Virus record (IMG/VR): IMGVR_UViG_3300009502_001313
Location: 1 to 64,000 of that record
DNA length: 64,000 bases
Origin: a virus
Reading direction: 5' to 3' (one strand)
This document shows, in pieces, positions 53,983 to 63,071 of the stretch. The position numbers and the translations under genes were made by a program. Under the pieces are notes generated by a model. The model ran no database searches. It saw only the letters and a program-made list of their open reading frames with translations, and had not been told where the DNA came from. Within the stretch, counting starts at the first letter, position 1; the number at the start of each line of letters is the position of its first letter.

Positions 53983-54723
53983 TTATTCTTTACTTTTTGG
54001 AAGCAGTGGACTCCCCGTAGTTGGCACATTGACCCCAATTAATCTCTGTTTCCATAGCATAAGTTCATCATATTCTCTATCATTTATCTTTGTTCTTATG
54101 CCTTCAAGATTTAGGAGTTTTCCAGCCAGCATATCGAAATATAACTCATTTTTTGATTGAATCCCTTTCAATTCAACTCCCAACATTGCAACTTTAGCTT
54201 CTATAAGCGATTGCACAAATCCCAATTCTTCATGAAAATGTTTTCGAGTTTCGCCAGCTTCCAGAATATCTCGATCTACATGAGTTTTTAATTCCCGTTC
54301 ATTAGTTGAAATATGTTCTTTTATCTGCATTTCAAGCCGATTAACCAATGCTAATCCAACCGGATGCATGTCTAGCTTGATATGCTCAACCATCGAATTA
54401 TTGGCTTGGGCAATAGTTTCTTTATTATTTTGAGTTTGTTGATTGAGTGGCCAAAAAACCGCAGATGCAAGAGCCATAATAAAAAAACCTATGCTAACAA
54501 ACAAAGACCAATCGGTTTTTTTGGGAGCTTGGGCGGTAGTAATGGCAATCGTCAACTCCCCCATTTTATTATCTAGATTTATTGCATTTTCTCGCATGGA
54601 AATAGCAATATCATTGACATTCTTCGTTAGAATATCAAGTCCGGTTTCGAGTCGCACAACCCGAGGTTCCAACTGGGAATCGTTCATCATATCAATAATT
54701 CGTTGTTTTTTTCTGATCGCCAT
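53983..54723 (-). CDS. membrane protein with long coiled coil
   Basis: 246 residues from the ATG at 54723, chosen because AGAGGTG lies eight bases upstream, one of the best ribosome sites in the window. Short cytoplasmic helix, one membrane segment (about 74-94, SLFVSIGFFIMALASAVFW), then about 120 residues of heptad-like helix. Tail Pro/Ser-rich. Possibly a host-envelope anchored protein; no family. Confidence 0.6.
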   Translation of the reverse strand: MAIRKKQRIIDMMNDSQLEPRVVRLETGLDILTKNVNDIAISMRENAINLDNKMGELTIAITTAQAPKKTDWSLFVSIGFFIMALASAVFWPLNQQTQNNKETIAQANNSMVEHIKLDMHPVGLALVNRLEMQIKEHISTNERELKTHVDRDILEAGETRKHFHEELGFVQSLIEAKVAMLGVELKGIQSKNELYFDMLAGKLLNLEGIRTKINDREYDELMLWKQRLIGVNVPTTGSPLLPKSKE

Positions 54724-54819
54724 ACACAATTCACCTCTTTACTGGGTAATTTTGATCCATCGTTACATAATATGATGGGTGATTATAAATATGTACAGTT
54801 GAATAAAAAACATGACATT

Positions 54820-56121
54820 TTATTCTTTTTTATGAAGTAGGGACTGTAAACTCCTACCATCTAAATCATAGAATCCATCTTCCCTCCACATAAACCCATC
54901 TTTTCTATTGAGATTTAGATTTCGTAAATCATACGGGATTTCGGGAAGACTTATTTCGTGGTTTTTTGCTGCATTTAAATCAGCATCCATCGTGTTTCCA
55001 CAATGTTTACATGAATAAATTTTTCCTTTCCGATTCGATTTACGAACATTTCCACAGCAACTACATCTCTGAGACCTATAAGTTGAAGATTGATAAATTA
55101 ACCTAATTCCTCGATCTTCACACACCGACTCTATCTTGTCTCTAATTAATGTATTTTGCCAATGAGAAAGTTTCTTACTTGTTCGATTTTTATATCCAAT
55201 ATTCCGGATTTCTTCTAAATTTATTTGCTTTATATTATCCAAATTCAAATGATTTATTGACCAATTAACAAAATTTTCTTGATGATCCTTTGCTCTTTTA
55301 AATGCATTCGATCCACGGGTTTTTTTCAACACAGTATTCAATATTGAATCTAATGAATGTCCGTGATTATCAGTCAATAATGTTGTAATTCCATTGCTAC
55401 AAGTCAGCACCGTTTTCAATCCCTGATCACATCCAATAATATTTCCTTCGTCTCTCAATTTAGGGATATCAATCTCCCATCTAATATCAATTGAATTATT
55501 TTTAACCAGAAATGAATTTAACATCTTCCCTCTATTCATTAATCCAATAGAATGACGGTCAAATTTTACGGGAATTTTAATCTTGATTTTATTTGTTGTT
55601 AAACATTTAAACTGAAGAAACCCATTAAAATCATTGGATTCCGGGGTAAACATAAAATCCGCACAAATAGAATTTAATTCCATATTAGCAATATAACCAT
55701 TTGGTTTTTGTGGAATATTTTGTTTAATTTTACGGATTAATAATTTAAGACTTTTCTTTGATTTTCCAGATAATTTATGCTTATTGAAAATATAAATTCT
55801 TTTTCTTTGTTTTTCTAACGATGCCTTAATCATTCCCATCGCCTGAGTCATACAACACTTGAGCAATCTTCCTGATAGATTTGTAATTAATCCCGAATTA
55901 CTAATTATATTGGACGTAACAAATTGAGGAGCATCATACTTATTATTCTTAATATCCATCATGTGAATAATATTTTTGTCATCGGTCCACGAGTAAGGAG
56001 TTATCCACAAATAATCGATAAAATGCTGTAAGCATCTTCGGTATTCTTTAAGAATAAAGTTTAAATTCTCCAATTTTATATTGTTCGAGAATTTAATTGT
56101 ATGTTTACTTGATTTGATCAT
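54820..56121 (-). CDS. tnpB: TnpB RNA-guided nuclease, IS607 type, third copy
   Basis: 433 residues. RuvC residues: IIGCDQGLKTVLTC, INLEEIRNI, MDADLNAAKN; zinc finger CSCCG...CKHC. N-terminal part is the divergent IS607 kind rather than the IS605 kind of the other two copies. Starts within the tnpA stop (ATGA). Confidence 0.9.
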   Translation of the reverse strand: MIKSSKHTIKFSNNIKLENLNFILKEYRRCLQHFIDYLWITPYSWTDDKNIIHMMDIKNNKYDAPQFVTSNIISNSGLITNLSGRLLKCCMTQAMGMIKASLEKQRKRIYIFNKHKLSGKSKKSLKLLIRKIKQNIPQKPNGYIANMELNSICADFMFTPESNDFNGFLQFKCLTTNKIKIKIPVKFDRHSIGLMNRGKMLNSFLVKNNSIDIRWEIDIPKLRDEGNIIGCDQGLKTVLTCSNGITTLLTDNHGHSLDSILNTVLKKTRGSNAFKRAKDHQENFVNWSINHLNLDNIKQINLEEIRNIGYKNRTSKKLSHWQNTLIRDKIESVCEDRGIRLIYQSSTYRSQRCSCCGNVRKSNRKGKIYSCKHCGNTMDADLNAAKNHEISLPEIPYDLRNLNLNRKDGFMWREDGFYDLDGRSLQSLLHKKE

Positions 56122-56714
56122 TTTACAATTTCCAATTGATCGGTCATATTTATAATTTCTTTGATTTTCTTGGTTTTATTATACGCCTTTCTCATTCCGT
56201 ACAATCTGGCACAGAAAGAATAAATTATGGATACCAAGTCTTTTATCAAATCCTTATCATCTTCTTTATCCATATGAATTACTATAATTTCTGTTCCTAA
56301 TTTCTTTGATAATTGCTCGATATAATTAAATCCAAAACGAGTCAATCTATCTTTATTCTCTACAACAATTCTGGTTGGATTGCTATCAATCATTGTCCAC
56401 AATTGTTTTCTTTTATCATTCATACCAGAGGCAATCTCTCTATATATTTTTGATATTTGCCAACCGTTTTTAACACAGAACTCTTCACATCGTTGAACTT
56501 GGTATTCCAATTCTGCTTTTCTGGAGTGATTTGAAACTCTACAATAAATTACGGTTTTAATTTCCTTCTCTTTGATATTTTCATCATCATAAACTAATAT
56601 AGTTCCGGTTGATAACTGTTTTGTTTTGGCAGGAAAATTCCCTTCTTTGAACCATTTCCAAGCAGTTTTATATGTTACACCGTATTGTTTTGCCCATTTA
56701 GACAATTTAATCAT
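56118..56714 (-). CDS. tnpA: IS607 TnpA serine recombinase
   Basis: 198 residues. N-terminal MerR-like helix-turn-helix (MIKLSKWAKQYGVTYKTAWKW), then the resolvase domain with VIYCRVSNHSRKAELEYQ, where S is the catalytic serine after Y-x-R-V, and ENKDRLTRFGF. Standard IS607 layout with DNA-binding domain first. Confidence 0.92.
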   Translation of the reverse strand: MIKLSKWAKQYGVTYKTAWKWFKEGNFPAKTKQLSTGTILVYDDENIKEKEIKTVIYCRVSNHSRKAELEYQVQRCEEFCVKNGWQISKIYREIASGMNDKRKQLWTMIDSNPTRIVVENKDRLTRFGFNYIEQLSKKLGTEIIVIHMDKEDDKDLIKDLVSIIYSFCARLYGMRKAYNKTKKIKEIINMTDQLEIVK

Positions 56715-56839
56715 GAATATACATATATGTTACAAATATGAAAACGTATAAAAAATGACAAAAAAGTATAATTTAATCTACCAATGAATTACACAATATT
56801 ACAAACTGTATAAAAGTAAGACAATATTTGTATGAACAA

Positions 56840-59800
56840 TTAATTACATTTACTCCAGCCGCATTCTTTGTTGGAACATGTCTTACAACCTTCTATATAA
56901 ATCAATTTAGATCCACATTGTTGACATACTTCAGATGTTATGACTTTTTCTCCCTCTTTGATATAATGTTTTAATACTCTAGCAACACACCGTTCAAAAT
57001 CAAGAAAACCAACACTATTTTCTTTTGATAACTGATCGGCTACTATTTGTAATGGAGTACCATGCCTTAAACTCATTGAAACCAACCGTGAAAGCGTTCC
57101 CATTTGGCCACCAAAAATGATTCCTATATCTTCTAAACAAATTTTTTCTTCACCATTAACAGTTAATAAATCGTATTTTCCTTTATTAACTTTTTTAATA
57201 AACCCGGTCTTGTGTTTCTCAAAATCTAACTTATTTTCAATGTCTTTGGTTACAAAAATTTCATATACCGTTCCCGCCAACTTGCCTACTAACGCAACAA
57301 AACGTTCTTTTTTACCATTAATAACTACCGCCATTTCATGAATATCACAAGGAAGCAATTCCGGACGTTTTGGGGCATCATGACGTTGGACATATGTCTC
57401 CGCCTTTAATTCTTCCTTATGCACTAAAACACCTTCTCGACTGCCATCTCTATATACAGTGACTCCAATAACTCCCAATTCATGAGCTTTAATAAAAACA
57501 TTTGAAATTTCTTCTTCTTCACAATCTTTAGGCAAATTTATTGTATTGTGAGATATAATATTATCTATTAAATAATTGTGAGTATCCTCTACCTCAATGT
57601 CATATACCTCATTTGAGGAATTTTCTATCGATACAATTTTTAACAAATATAAATTCTTATCCCAATCACATAATTCCAATAAAGAATTATTACTTCTCAT
57701 ACTCCTATATTTATTACGTCTCAACGTTCGAAGTGAACCATAATATTTTCTATCTAAATTCTTATAAGATAATTTTTTTAATTTTTCCGGGACGGGTATA
57801 ATATTGGAATATTCCAATATTTTGTTTTTATGCAATTCAATTGGTTTAAAGCAATGATAATCAACATCAACCCCGTATGTCCAATTAGATAACCTTCCAG
57901 TTTTAACAAATGCATCCGATTTTCGTGGTTTTAACCCAAGTTCGCAACACATCTGAAACACAGAATCTACCAAATGTTTAGAATATCCTTGGTATACCAT
58001 CAATTTGTTTCCAGCAATATATCCATCCAATGTTAATCCGTTTATGAAACTTATTTTTTCCAACTCCGACCCGTTTATTATTTGACTAGGAACCTTTTTA
58101 CTAATACAATTATGTCCATCTAATAAGTTAACGATATATCGACACAATTTCCGTGATGTTATATAAACGGAACGAGTATTTTTAGTTCTCTTATCATATT
58201 GAACATTTACCATTTTTACTTTAAATATTTTTTTACACAATTCAGAAAAAACTTTTTCCACCTCATCATCCGCCGTTGTTATTCCGACATTCCCCGTAAT
58301 TTCCACTAAATGTCCATCGGATGCTATCATTCCCAGAAATAACGCCAAATCACTGTCCATTTTAATTGGAAGAAAAATTAAATTACTATTCGTGTTATCC
58401 TCAAAATCCGTTGATATCGGTAAATGTCCTTCATTATTAGTTTCATATTTAGATGATCTACAATACACATAATCATTAACATTTAAGTTATCAACAGGTG
58501 TCCATCCATCATTTGTTAATAGTTTATGTGTATTAGCAAATTCGATTATATTTCCATTATTAAATCGTATTATTTTTGTTGGTTTAATTCCCCCAGAATA
58601 ATGTTTGGTAACTTGTTTCCAATCTCCGTTCATATCTTTTACCTTCACATCTAATGAACGATCAAACTTATCATCACCCCTAGCAACTCCTAAATCTTCT
58701 ATATTTATTATTCCTTTATTTGTTAAAATTTTGGTTCCTTTAGCAACACATTTACTAACTGAAAGAGAAATATTATTCGCCATCGCTGCCAAAACTTTAA
58801 GGTGCCATTCTGGGGTAATATCTCCCGCTACTTTGAATACATTTTGTTCTGTTTTTGTAAGATATTCACATCCTTGACAACTCCCAGCATGATCGGATAC
58901 ATAATCATAAATCTTCTCAGAATTTTCTTTATAATTAGTTTCAACAAACTTCTTAAAAACAGGATCTACTAAATAAACCTTTTCATATGTTTTATTTTCC
59001 TTTTCAATCTTACGAGTAAAAACAAGACCAAATACTGGTTCACCGCTGCTAGAACAATCAGCAATATAGGAGATTGTATTATGATTAATAATTCCATTCG
59101 AAGTTAAATATGTATGATCCTCATTATTTATTTCAATGTCAAAGGTTTTAATTTTTTCTCTAACGACATCCGCAACTTTAAGATGAAACATTTTATGCAA
59201 TTCGAAAGGAAAATCCAAATTGACATATTCAAGTGCTTCATTCAGAATATCCCGATTAAACCAAACCAAATCATTGCAATGATTTCTACAAATATTGCCA
59301 TTGAATTTCTGATACAACGAATGTTTAGACGATAATTTAGTTTTAATTTCCGAACGACATCTTATAGATTCATCATAAGTCAGATAAATTTTTTCGAAAT
59401 CGATGGTATACTTAAAATCCGCTAACAATTTCTTTTTTCTATCGCTTAAAAATCCTATTTTATCTCTAAATGCCAAATTACTGGCTTTATAATCAATTCT
59501 AAGGGAAAACATTACATCATTAAATCCTCCCGTGCCTTTTATCAATTTGCGAATACTCGAACGAATGCCGAGATATGTTAAAAGTTCCTGGACTTCAAGT
59601 GTTATATGTTCAAACTTGGAAGAAAAAGTAATAGATCCGTTTGAAATACTACCATCAGTTTCAAACAATCCCCGTAAATATGCACAAATAACTTTCTTCG
59701 GAGATCTGAAAATAAGTTCTGGAACATGATATATATGATCGGACTTTTCCTTCACACTCGAAATATTATCCTTTTTTGCCAACCCATTTTTAACTAAAAA

Positions 59801-62800
59801 ATTTCCAATATTTATCGAATGAATGGAAATTTCATACATATTTTTATTTTTTGCCTTGGAAATATAAGAATCTATACCAAACAAATTTTTTGTCAATGTC
59901 TGTATATAAAGGGCAAAATCATAATCCTTACTATCTGCGGGAAACCTGATTCCATCTATCTTCCCATTTTCAGATCTAAATTTCGTGCTCCCATCTCCAG
60001 TGAATATGCCCATCCATTCCGCAAATTTTTCGTTTAATTTAGATGGGAGAATATTATCAGAAGAATTGAAATGATTACTCGCATTAGAACAATCAAGTTC
60101 CAGTTCCTCACTGGTTTCCGTCGAACTATTTTGCGATAAAACAACAATATCTCCGACCTTAATATCAGGAGAGAATTCCCACGAATATTTTCCATCTTTT
60201 AAAATTCGAATTCTATGAGTAGAAGATGTTTTAATCCGTCTTCCATCTTCTAATCGTATAGAATATCCGTTGGTTTCACCATTATTAAAAAATGCAGATA
60301 GTTTATTTTCGGCATCTTCACTCGCCACTAACATTTCGGGAACATTATAATTAAATTCCTTTTCTCTCGGATGTTCCGCAACAATGTCTTTTATTTTTAT
60401 AAGTCCTGCATTTGTAATAATTCGTGTATTTTCTTCAATACATCCGGTTGGAGCAATAGAAGTAAGACAACTATTATAAATACCGTATTTTTTGATATCA
60501 GATGCTAATTTTTCAACACTAATTCCCATGAATTCTTTTTCGACGAAGAATCGTTTGCTAGCATCCATAAAAATATCATAATCAAAATATGGATACTTTT
60601 TCTTATATTCTTTCGCCATTTCCACGCTTTTACGCATAGCAACTAATGTTTGAAACCTACAAATTTTTTCCGCCAAATTAGCGGCAGCAAGTGAATCAAA
60701 GGGAATTCTCAATTCATATAATAAATGAGCAAATCCCATAATACCTAACCCGATTGGTCTAACATTCAAAGTTTCTTTTCTAATTTTTTCAATAGGATAT
60801 CGATTGTTATCAATAACCCCATTCATATACACTACTGATTCATCAACGGCAACTTCAAATGATTTCCAATCAAATTCGTTATCTTTAATAAATTTATGAA
60901 GATTAAAAGATGCTAAATTACACGAAGTATATGGAATATGTACATATTCCGAATTTCCACTTAGAATACCGCTTTCGGTAATAAAAAATCCGACTCCCGG
61001 AACTGTAATACACCCCACATTCTCAGTTGAATATAAACGAATAGAATCTATTTTTACTTTCTGCCCATCATCTAGTAAAACATAATCGCCTTCTTTAAGG
61101 AAACGCAATTCTTTAAGTTCATAAATGCCGTTATCAATGGACGTAACCAACTTATGATTATGAGTGATATAAAAAATTTCTCCTGTTGAAAACGCAACCG
61201 CATAAACCTCTGCAACCCCTGCATTAAAGTAACCACAGGTGTCAGTAAACTCTCCATCGGGCAGAAGTATTTTATCTTTAGAGGTTATCTCTTTGATTTC
61301 TTTAATTCCATTTGAGGTTTTTACATATAAGGATTTACTAGAAGCAAAACAGCAGGGATTTGAAAAAATATTACGAGTAATGTGTTTACAAGTACAACGA
61401 TCCGCCGCAATTTCTCCATTAAAAATACCGGGCTCGGCTCTTTTCCAAGCATTATGAATAATTTTATCCCATAACATTTTATAAGTATATAGTTGCCCAG
61501 AATTATCTTTTAATTCATTTTCTTGACCATCTACTACATTCCGAACTTTAAACACCTTGTTGGGACTTTGTTTTAATACCTTGTAAAAAGCAGAATCTAC
61601 CCATACAGAAAAATTGCTTCGGGTATATTTGGTAGTATCCTCAACTTTCGCATCAATAAATTGAAGAATATCGGGATGGTAACAATTATGGACAAAAACA
61701 TCATTTGCTACAAAATTATTGTATTCCGGAACAGAAATATCATATACATCTATTTCATCTCCTTCTTCAATACAAATAACTTTATGATTAGAAAATTGAT
61801 TTTTAAATCCATCTTTATAATGTCTTTTATAATCTTCACCCAAAAAACCAGCATTCCTAACTATTTGATTTTTTCTTTTTTCTCTTAATTTGTTTTTTAT
61901 TTCTTCGGATTTTTCTATACCATAAAATTCTTCCCACGTTTTTCCTTTTTTGATTTTTGCTAAATTCTCTCTTCCTTTATATGTCATTTTTTCTAAATTA
62001 TCAGGATCATTATTTAAAGAATTTCCATCTATATGATGAATTATTTCAGAGTCATCATCGAATCCATTATTATCATTTAAAATAGTATTCGAAATATTCC
62101 CATATTTATATTCCGACACCGCAATATGTTCTTTAATTGAATTTCCTTTTGTTATGTCTAAAACATATTCAGCTCTATTTTTTTGTTGTCCCTTTCTAAA
62201 ATATATTCGTTTATGTAAAACAGAAACACTATCTCCCAATACTAAATCCCCAGCATTTTTATATGTATAATTTGATAATAATATTTTATGATCTGGAGTA
62301 CATTGTAAATGGGAATCATTATCAAATTTAATTTTAATGGTTTTTAGTTTTCCGGTTTTCCACACTTTATTGGATTTTTGTATTTTTATATTTCCTTTCA
62401 AATCCGTACAATACACAATTGGAAATTTACCAACCAAATCTTTTATTTTGATTTTTCCATTTAATGTTGAAATTAAAGTTTCTCCAGAAACACAGGAAAG
62501 CATCGACATACCTGCTCCTCTACGTTTACCACCCTGTCTAATTCCATCTAATACAGAATCGAATATTTGAATGAATGCCATCACTCCCCCCGAATTAGCA
62601 CTGATGGTTTTTACATTTTCATTCGATCCTCTTAGTTTTGAAAAATTAAACCCCACTCCTCCAGCCGCTTTTGTAACAAAAGCGGTATCCTTCATGGAAT
62701 TCATAATGTCTTCAATGCTATCTTCAATATCCAAAATAAAACATGAAGACAAAGTCCCATTTCTTTCTCCCTTGGTATTAAGATTCATCAATGTCGGAGT

Positions 62801-62956
62801 ACTAGGTATAAAAACTCTATTGAGAATATATTCGTGCATTTTAGAATCTAAAACAGATAACCTTTCTGTCATTTGACTCCAGGAACTTTCGGATTTTAAA
62901 TAATACCGTTCTTGTAATATCTTTTCTATATGTGGCTGTAATTTTAGAGTTTCCAT
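56840..62956 (-). CDS. nrdJ: class II ribonucleotide reductase with four inteins
   Basis: 2,038 residues encoded; 778 after removal of four inteins (residues 155-424, 536-668, 839-1293, 1403-1804), 62% of the gene. Adenosylcobalamin-dependent reductase making dNTP precursors. Signatures: FIPSTPTLMN, TLSSCF (redox Cys), GGVGFNFSKLR, active-site NPC^SEY where ^ is intein 2 (N533, C535, E670), TSCNLASFNL, SIAPTG^TISYIADCSS, TINLPKD, and a C-terminal zinc ribbon CQQCGSKL...CSNKECGWSKC, typical of NrdJ. No ATP cone. A class II enzyme needs cobalamin from host or medium. No separate small subunit is in the window. Confidence 0.95.
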   Translation of the reverse strand: METLKLQPHIEKILQERYYLKSESSWSQMTERLSVLDSKMHEYILNRVFIPSTPTLMNLNTKGERNGTLSSCFILDIEDSIEDIMNSMKDTAFVTKAAGGVGFNFSKLRGSNENVKTISANSGGVMAFIQIFDSVLDGIRQGGKRRGAGMSMLSCVSGETLISTLNGKIKIKDLVGKFPIVYCTDLKGNIKIQKSNKVWKTGKLKTIKIKFDNDSHLQCTPDHKILLSNYTYKNAGDLVLGDSVSVLHKRIYFRKGQQKNRAEYVLDITKGNSIKEHIAVSEYKYGNISNTILNDNNGFDDDSEIIHHIDGNSLNNDPDNLEKMTYKGRENLAKIKKGKTWEEFYGIEKSEEIKNKLREKRKNQIVRNAGFLGEDYKRHYKDGFKNQFSNHKVICIEEGDEIDVYDISVPEYNNFVANDVFVHNCYHPDILQFIDAKVEDTTKYTRSNFSVWVDSAFYKVLKQSPNKVFKVRNVVDGQENELKDNSGQLYTYKMLWDKIIHNAWKRAEPGIFNGEIAADRCTCKHITRNIFSNPCCFASSKSLYVKTSNGIKEIKEITSKDKILLPDGEFTDTCGYFNAGVAEVYAVAFSTGEIFYITHNHKLVTSIDNGIYELKELRFLKEGDYVLLDDGQKVKIDSIRLYSTENVGCITVPGVGFFITESGILSGNSEYVHIPYTSCNLASFNLHKFIKDNEFDWKSFEVAVDESVVYMNGVIDNNRYPIEKIRKETLNVRPIGLGIMGFAHLLYELRIPFDSLAAANLAEKICRFQTLVAMRKSVEMAKEYKKKYPYFDYDIFMDASKRFFVEKEFMGISVEKLASDIKKYGIYNSCLTSIAPTGCIEENTRIITNAGLIKIKDIVAEHPREKEFNYNVPEMLVASEDAENKLSAFFNNGETNGYSIRLEDGRRIKTSSTHRIRILKDGKYSWEFSPDIKVGDIVVLSQNSSTETSEELELDCSNASNHFNSSDNILPSKLNEKFAEWMGIFTGDGSTKFRSENGKIDGIRFPADSKDYDFALYIQTLTKNLFGIDSYISKAKNKNMYEISIHSINIGNFLVKNGLAKKDNISSVKEKSDHIYHVPELIFRSPKKVICAYLRGLFETDGSISNGSITFSSKFEHITLEVQELLTYLGIRSSIRKLIKGTGGFNDVMFSLRIDYKASNLAFRDKIGFLSDRKKKLLADFKYTIDFEKIYLTYDESIRCRSEIKTKLSSKHSLYQKFNGNICRNHCNDLVWFNRDILNEALEYVNLDFPFELHKMFHLKVADVVREKIKTFDIEINNEDHTYLTSNGIINHNTISYIADCSSSGEPVFGLVFTRKIEKENKTYEKVYLVDPVFKKFVETNYKENSEKIYDYVSDHAGSCQGCEYLTKTEQNVFKVAGDITPEWHLKVLAAMANNISLSVSKCVAKGTKILTNKGIINIEDLGVARGDDKFDRSLDVKVKDMNGDWKQVTKHYSGGIKPTKIIRFNNGNIIEFANTHKLLTNDGWTPVDNLNVNDYVYCRSSKYETNNEGHLPISTDFEDNTNSNLIFLPIKMDSDLALFLGMIASDGHLVEITGNVGITTADDEVEKVFSELCKKIFKVKMVNVQYDKRTKNTRSVYITSRKLCRYIVNLLDGHNCISKKVPSQIINGSELEKISFINGLTLDGYIAGNKLMVYQGYSKHLVDSVFQMCCELGLKPRKSDAFVKTGRLSNWTYGVDVDYHCFKPIELHKNKILEYSNIIPVPEKLKKLSYKNLDRKYYGSLRTLRRNKYRSMRSNNSLLELCDWDKNLYLLKIVSIENSSNEVYDIEVEDTHNYLIDNIISHNTINLPKDCEEEEISNVFIKAHELGVIGVTVYRDGSREGVLVHKEELKAETYVQRHDAPKRPELLPCDIHEMAVVINGKKERFVALVGKLAGTVYEIFVTKDIENKLDFEKHKTGFIKKVNKGKYDLLTVNGEEKICLEDIGIIFGGQMGTLSRLVSMSLRHGTPLQIVADQLSKENSVGFLDFERCVARVLKHYIKEGEKVITSEVCQQCGSKLIYIEGCKTCSNKECGWSKCN
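57545..58750 (-). other. RNR intein 4, LAGLIDADG (402 residues)
   Basis: C1403 (CVAKGTKILTNKG) to N1804 (IISHN), then Thr. Block B EFANTHKLL. Endonuclease motifs LALFLGMIASDGHL and ISFINGLTLDGYI; the second has lost the first Asp of D-x-D-G, so cutting may be impaired. Inserted between SVSK and TINLP. Confidence 0.93.
59078..60442 (-). other. RNR intein 3, LAGLIDADG (455 residues)
   Basis: C839 (CIEENTRIITNAG) to N1293 (INHN), then Thr. Block B TSSTHRIRI. Endonuclease motifs FAEWMGIFTGDGS and ICAYLRGLFETDGSI, both acidic residues intact. Sits in the phosphate-binding APTG^TIS. Confidence 0.95.
60953..61351 (-). other. RNR intein 2, mini-intein (133 residues)
   Basis: C536 (CFASSKSLYVKTSNG) to N668 (GILSGN), then Ser. 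Block B YITHNHKLV. No endonuclease. The penultimate residue is Gly instead of the usual His, as in some functional minimal inteins. Splits the active site between C535 and E670. Confidence 0.9.
61685..62494 (-). other. RNR intein 1, HNH endonuclease (270 residues)
   Basis: C155 (CVSGETLISTLNG) to N424 (VFVHN), then Cys. Block B QCTPDHKIL. The insert has IIHHIDGNSLNNDPDNLEKM, an HNH core. Inserted after the GAGMSMLS of the reductase, before CYHPDI. Confidence 0.93.
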
Positions 62957-63071
62957 GTATTTTTATATTTATAAATTTTTATCTGCAAAGAATAACTATA
63001 TCCGACATTTTCAATTTCACATTTTTCATTTTTAAAAATATGAACAAATTATTCTGTTTCCGAAAACAATA

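Larger units (their letters stand above)
54820..56714 (-). mobile_element. IS607-type element (tnpA serine recombinase + tnpB)
   Basis: A complete IS607 gene pair in the usual order with 4-base overlap. Both proteins look intact, so the element may be active. It lies between the coiled-coil membrane gene and the reductase. I could not fix the ends by eye; IS607 leaves no target duplication. Confidence 0.85.

Noticed and set aside
61349-61354. First Cys of the pair (C535) as the start of RNR intein 2
   Set aside because: That would remove the catalytic Cys of NPC from the mature enzyme; C536 keeps NPCSEY intact.
62966-62973. Minus-strand TATAAATA just before the reductase
   Set aside because: Only ten bases from the ATG and in a low-complexity AT stretch; no other support.
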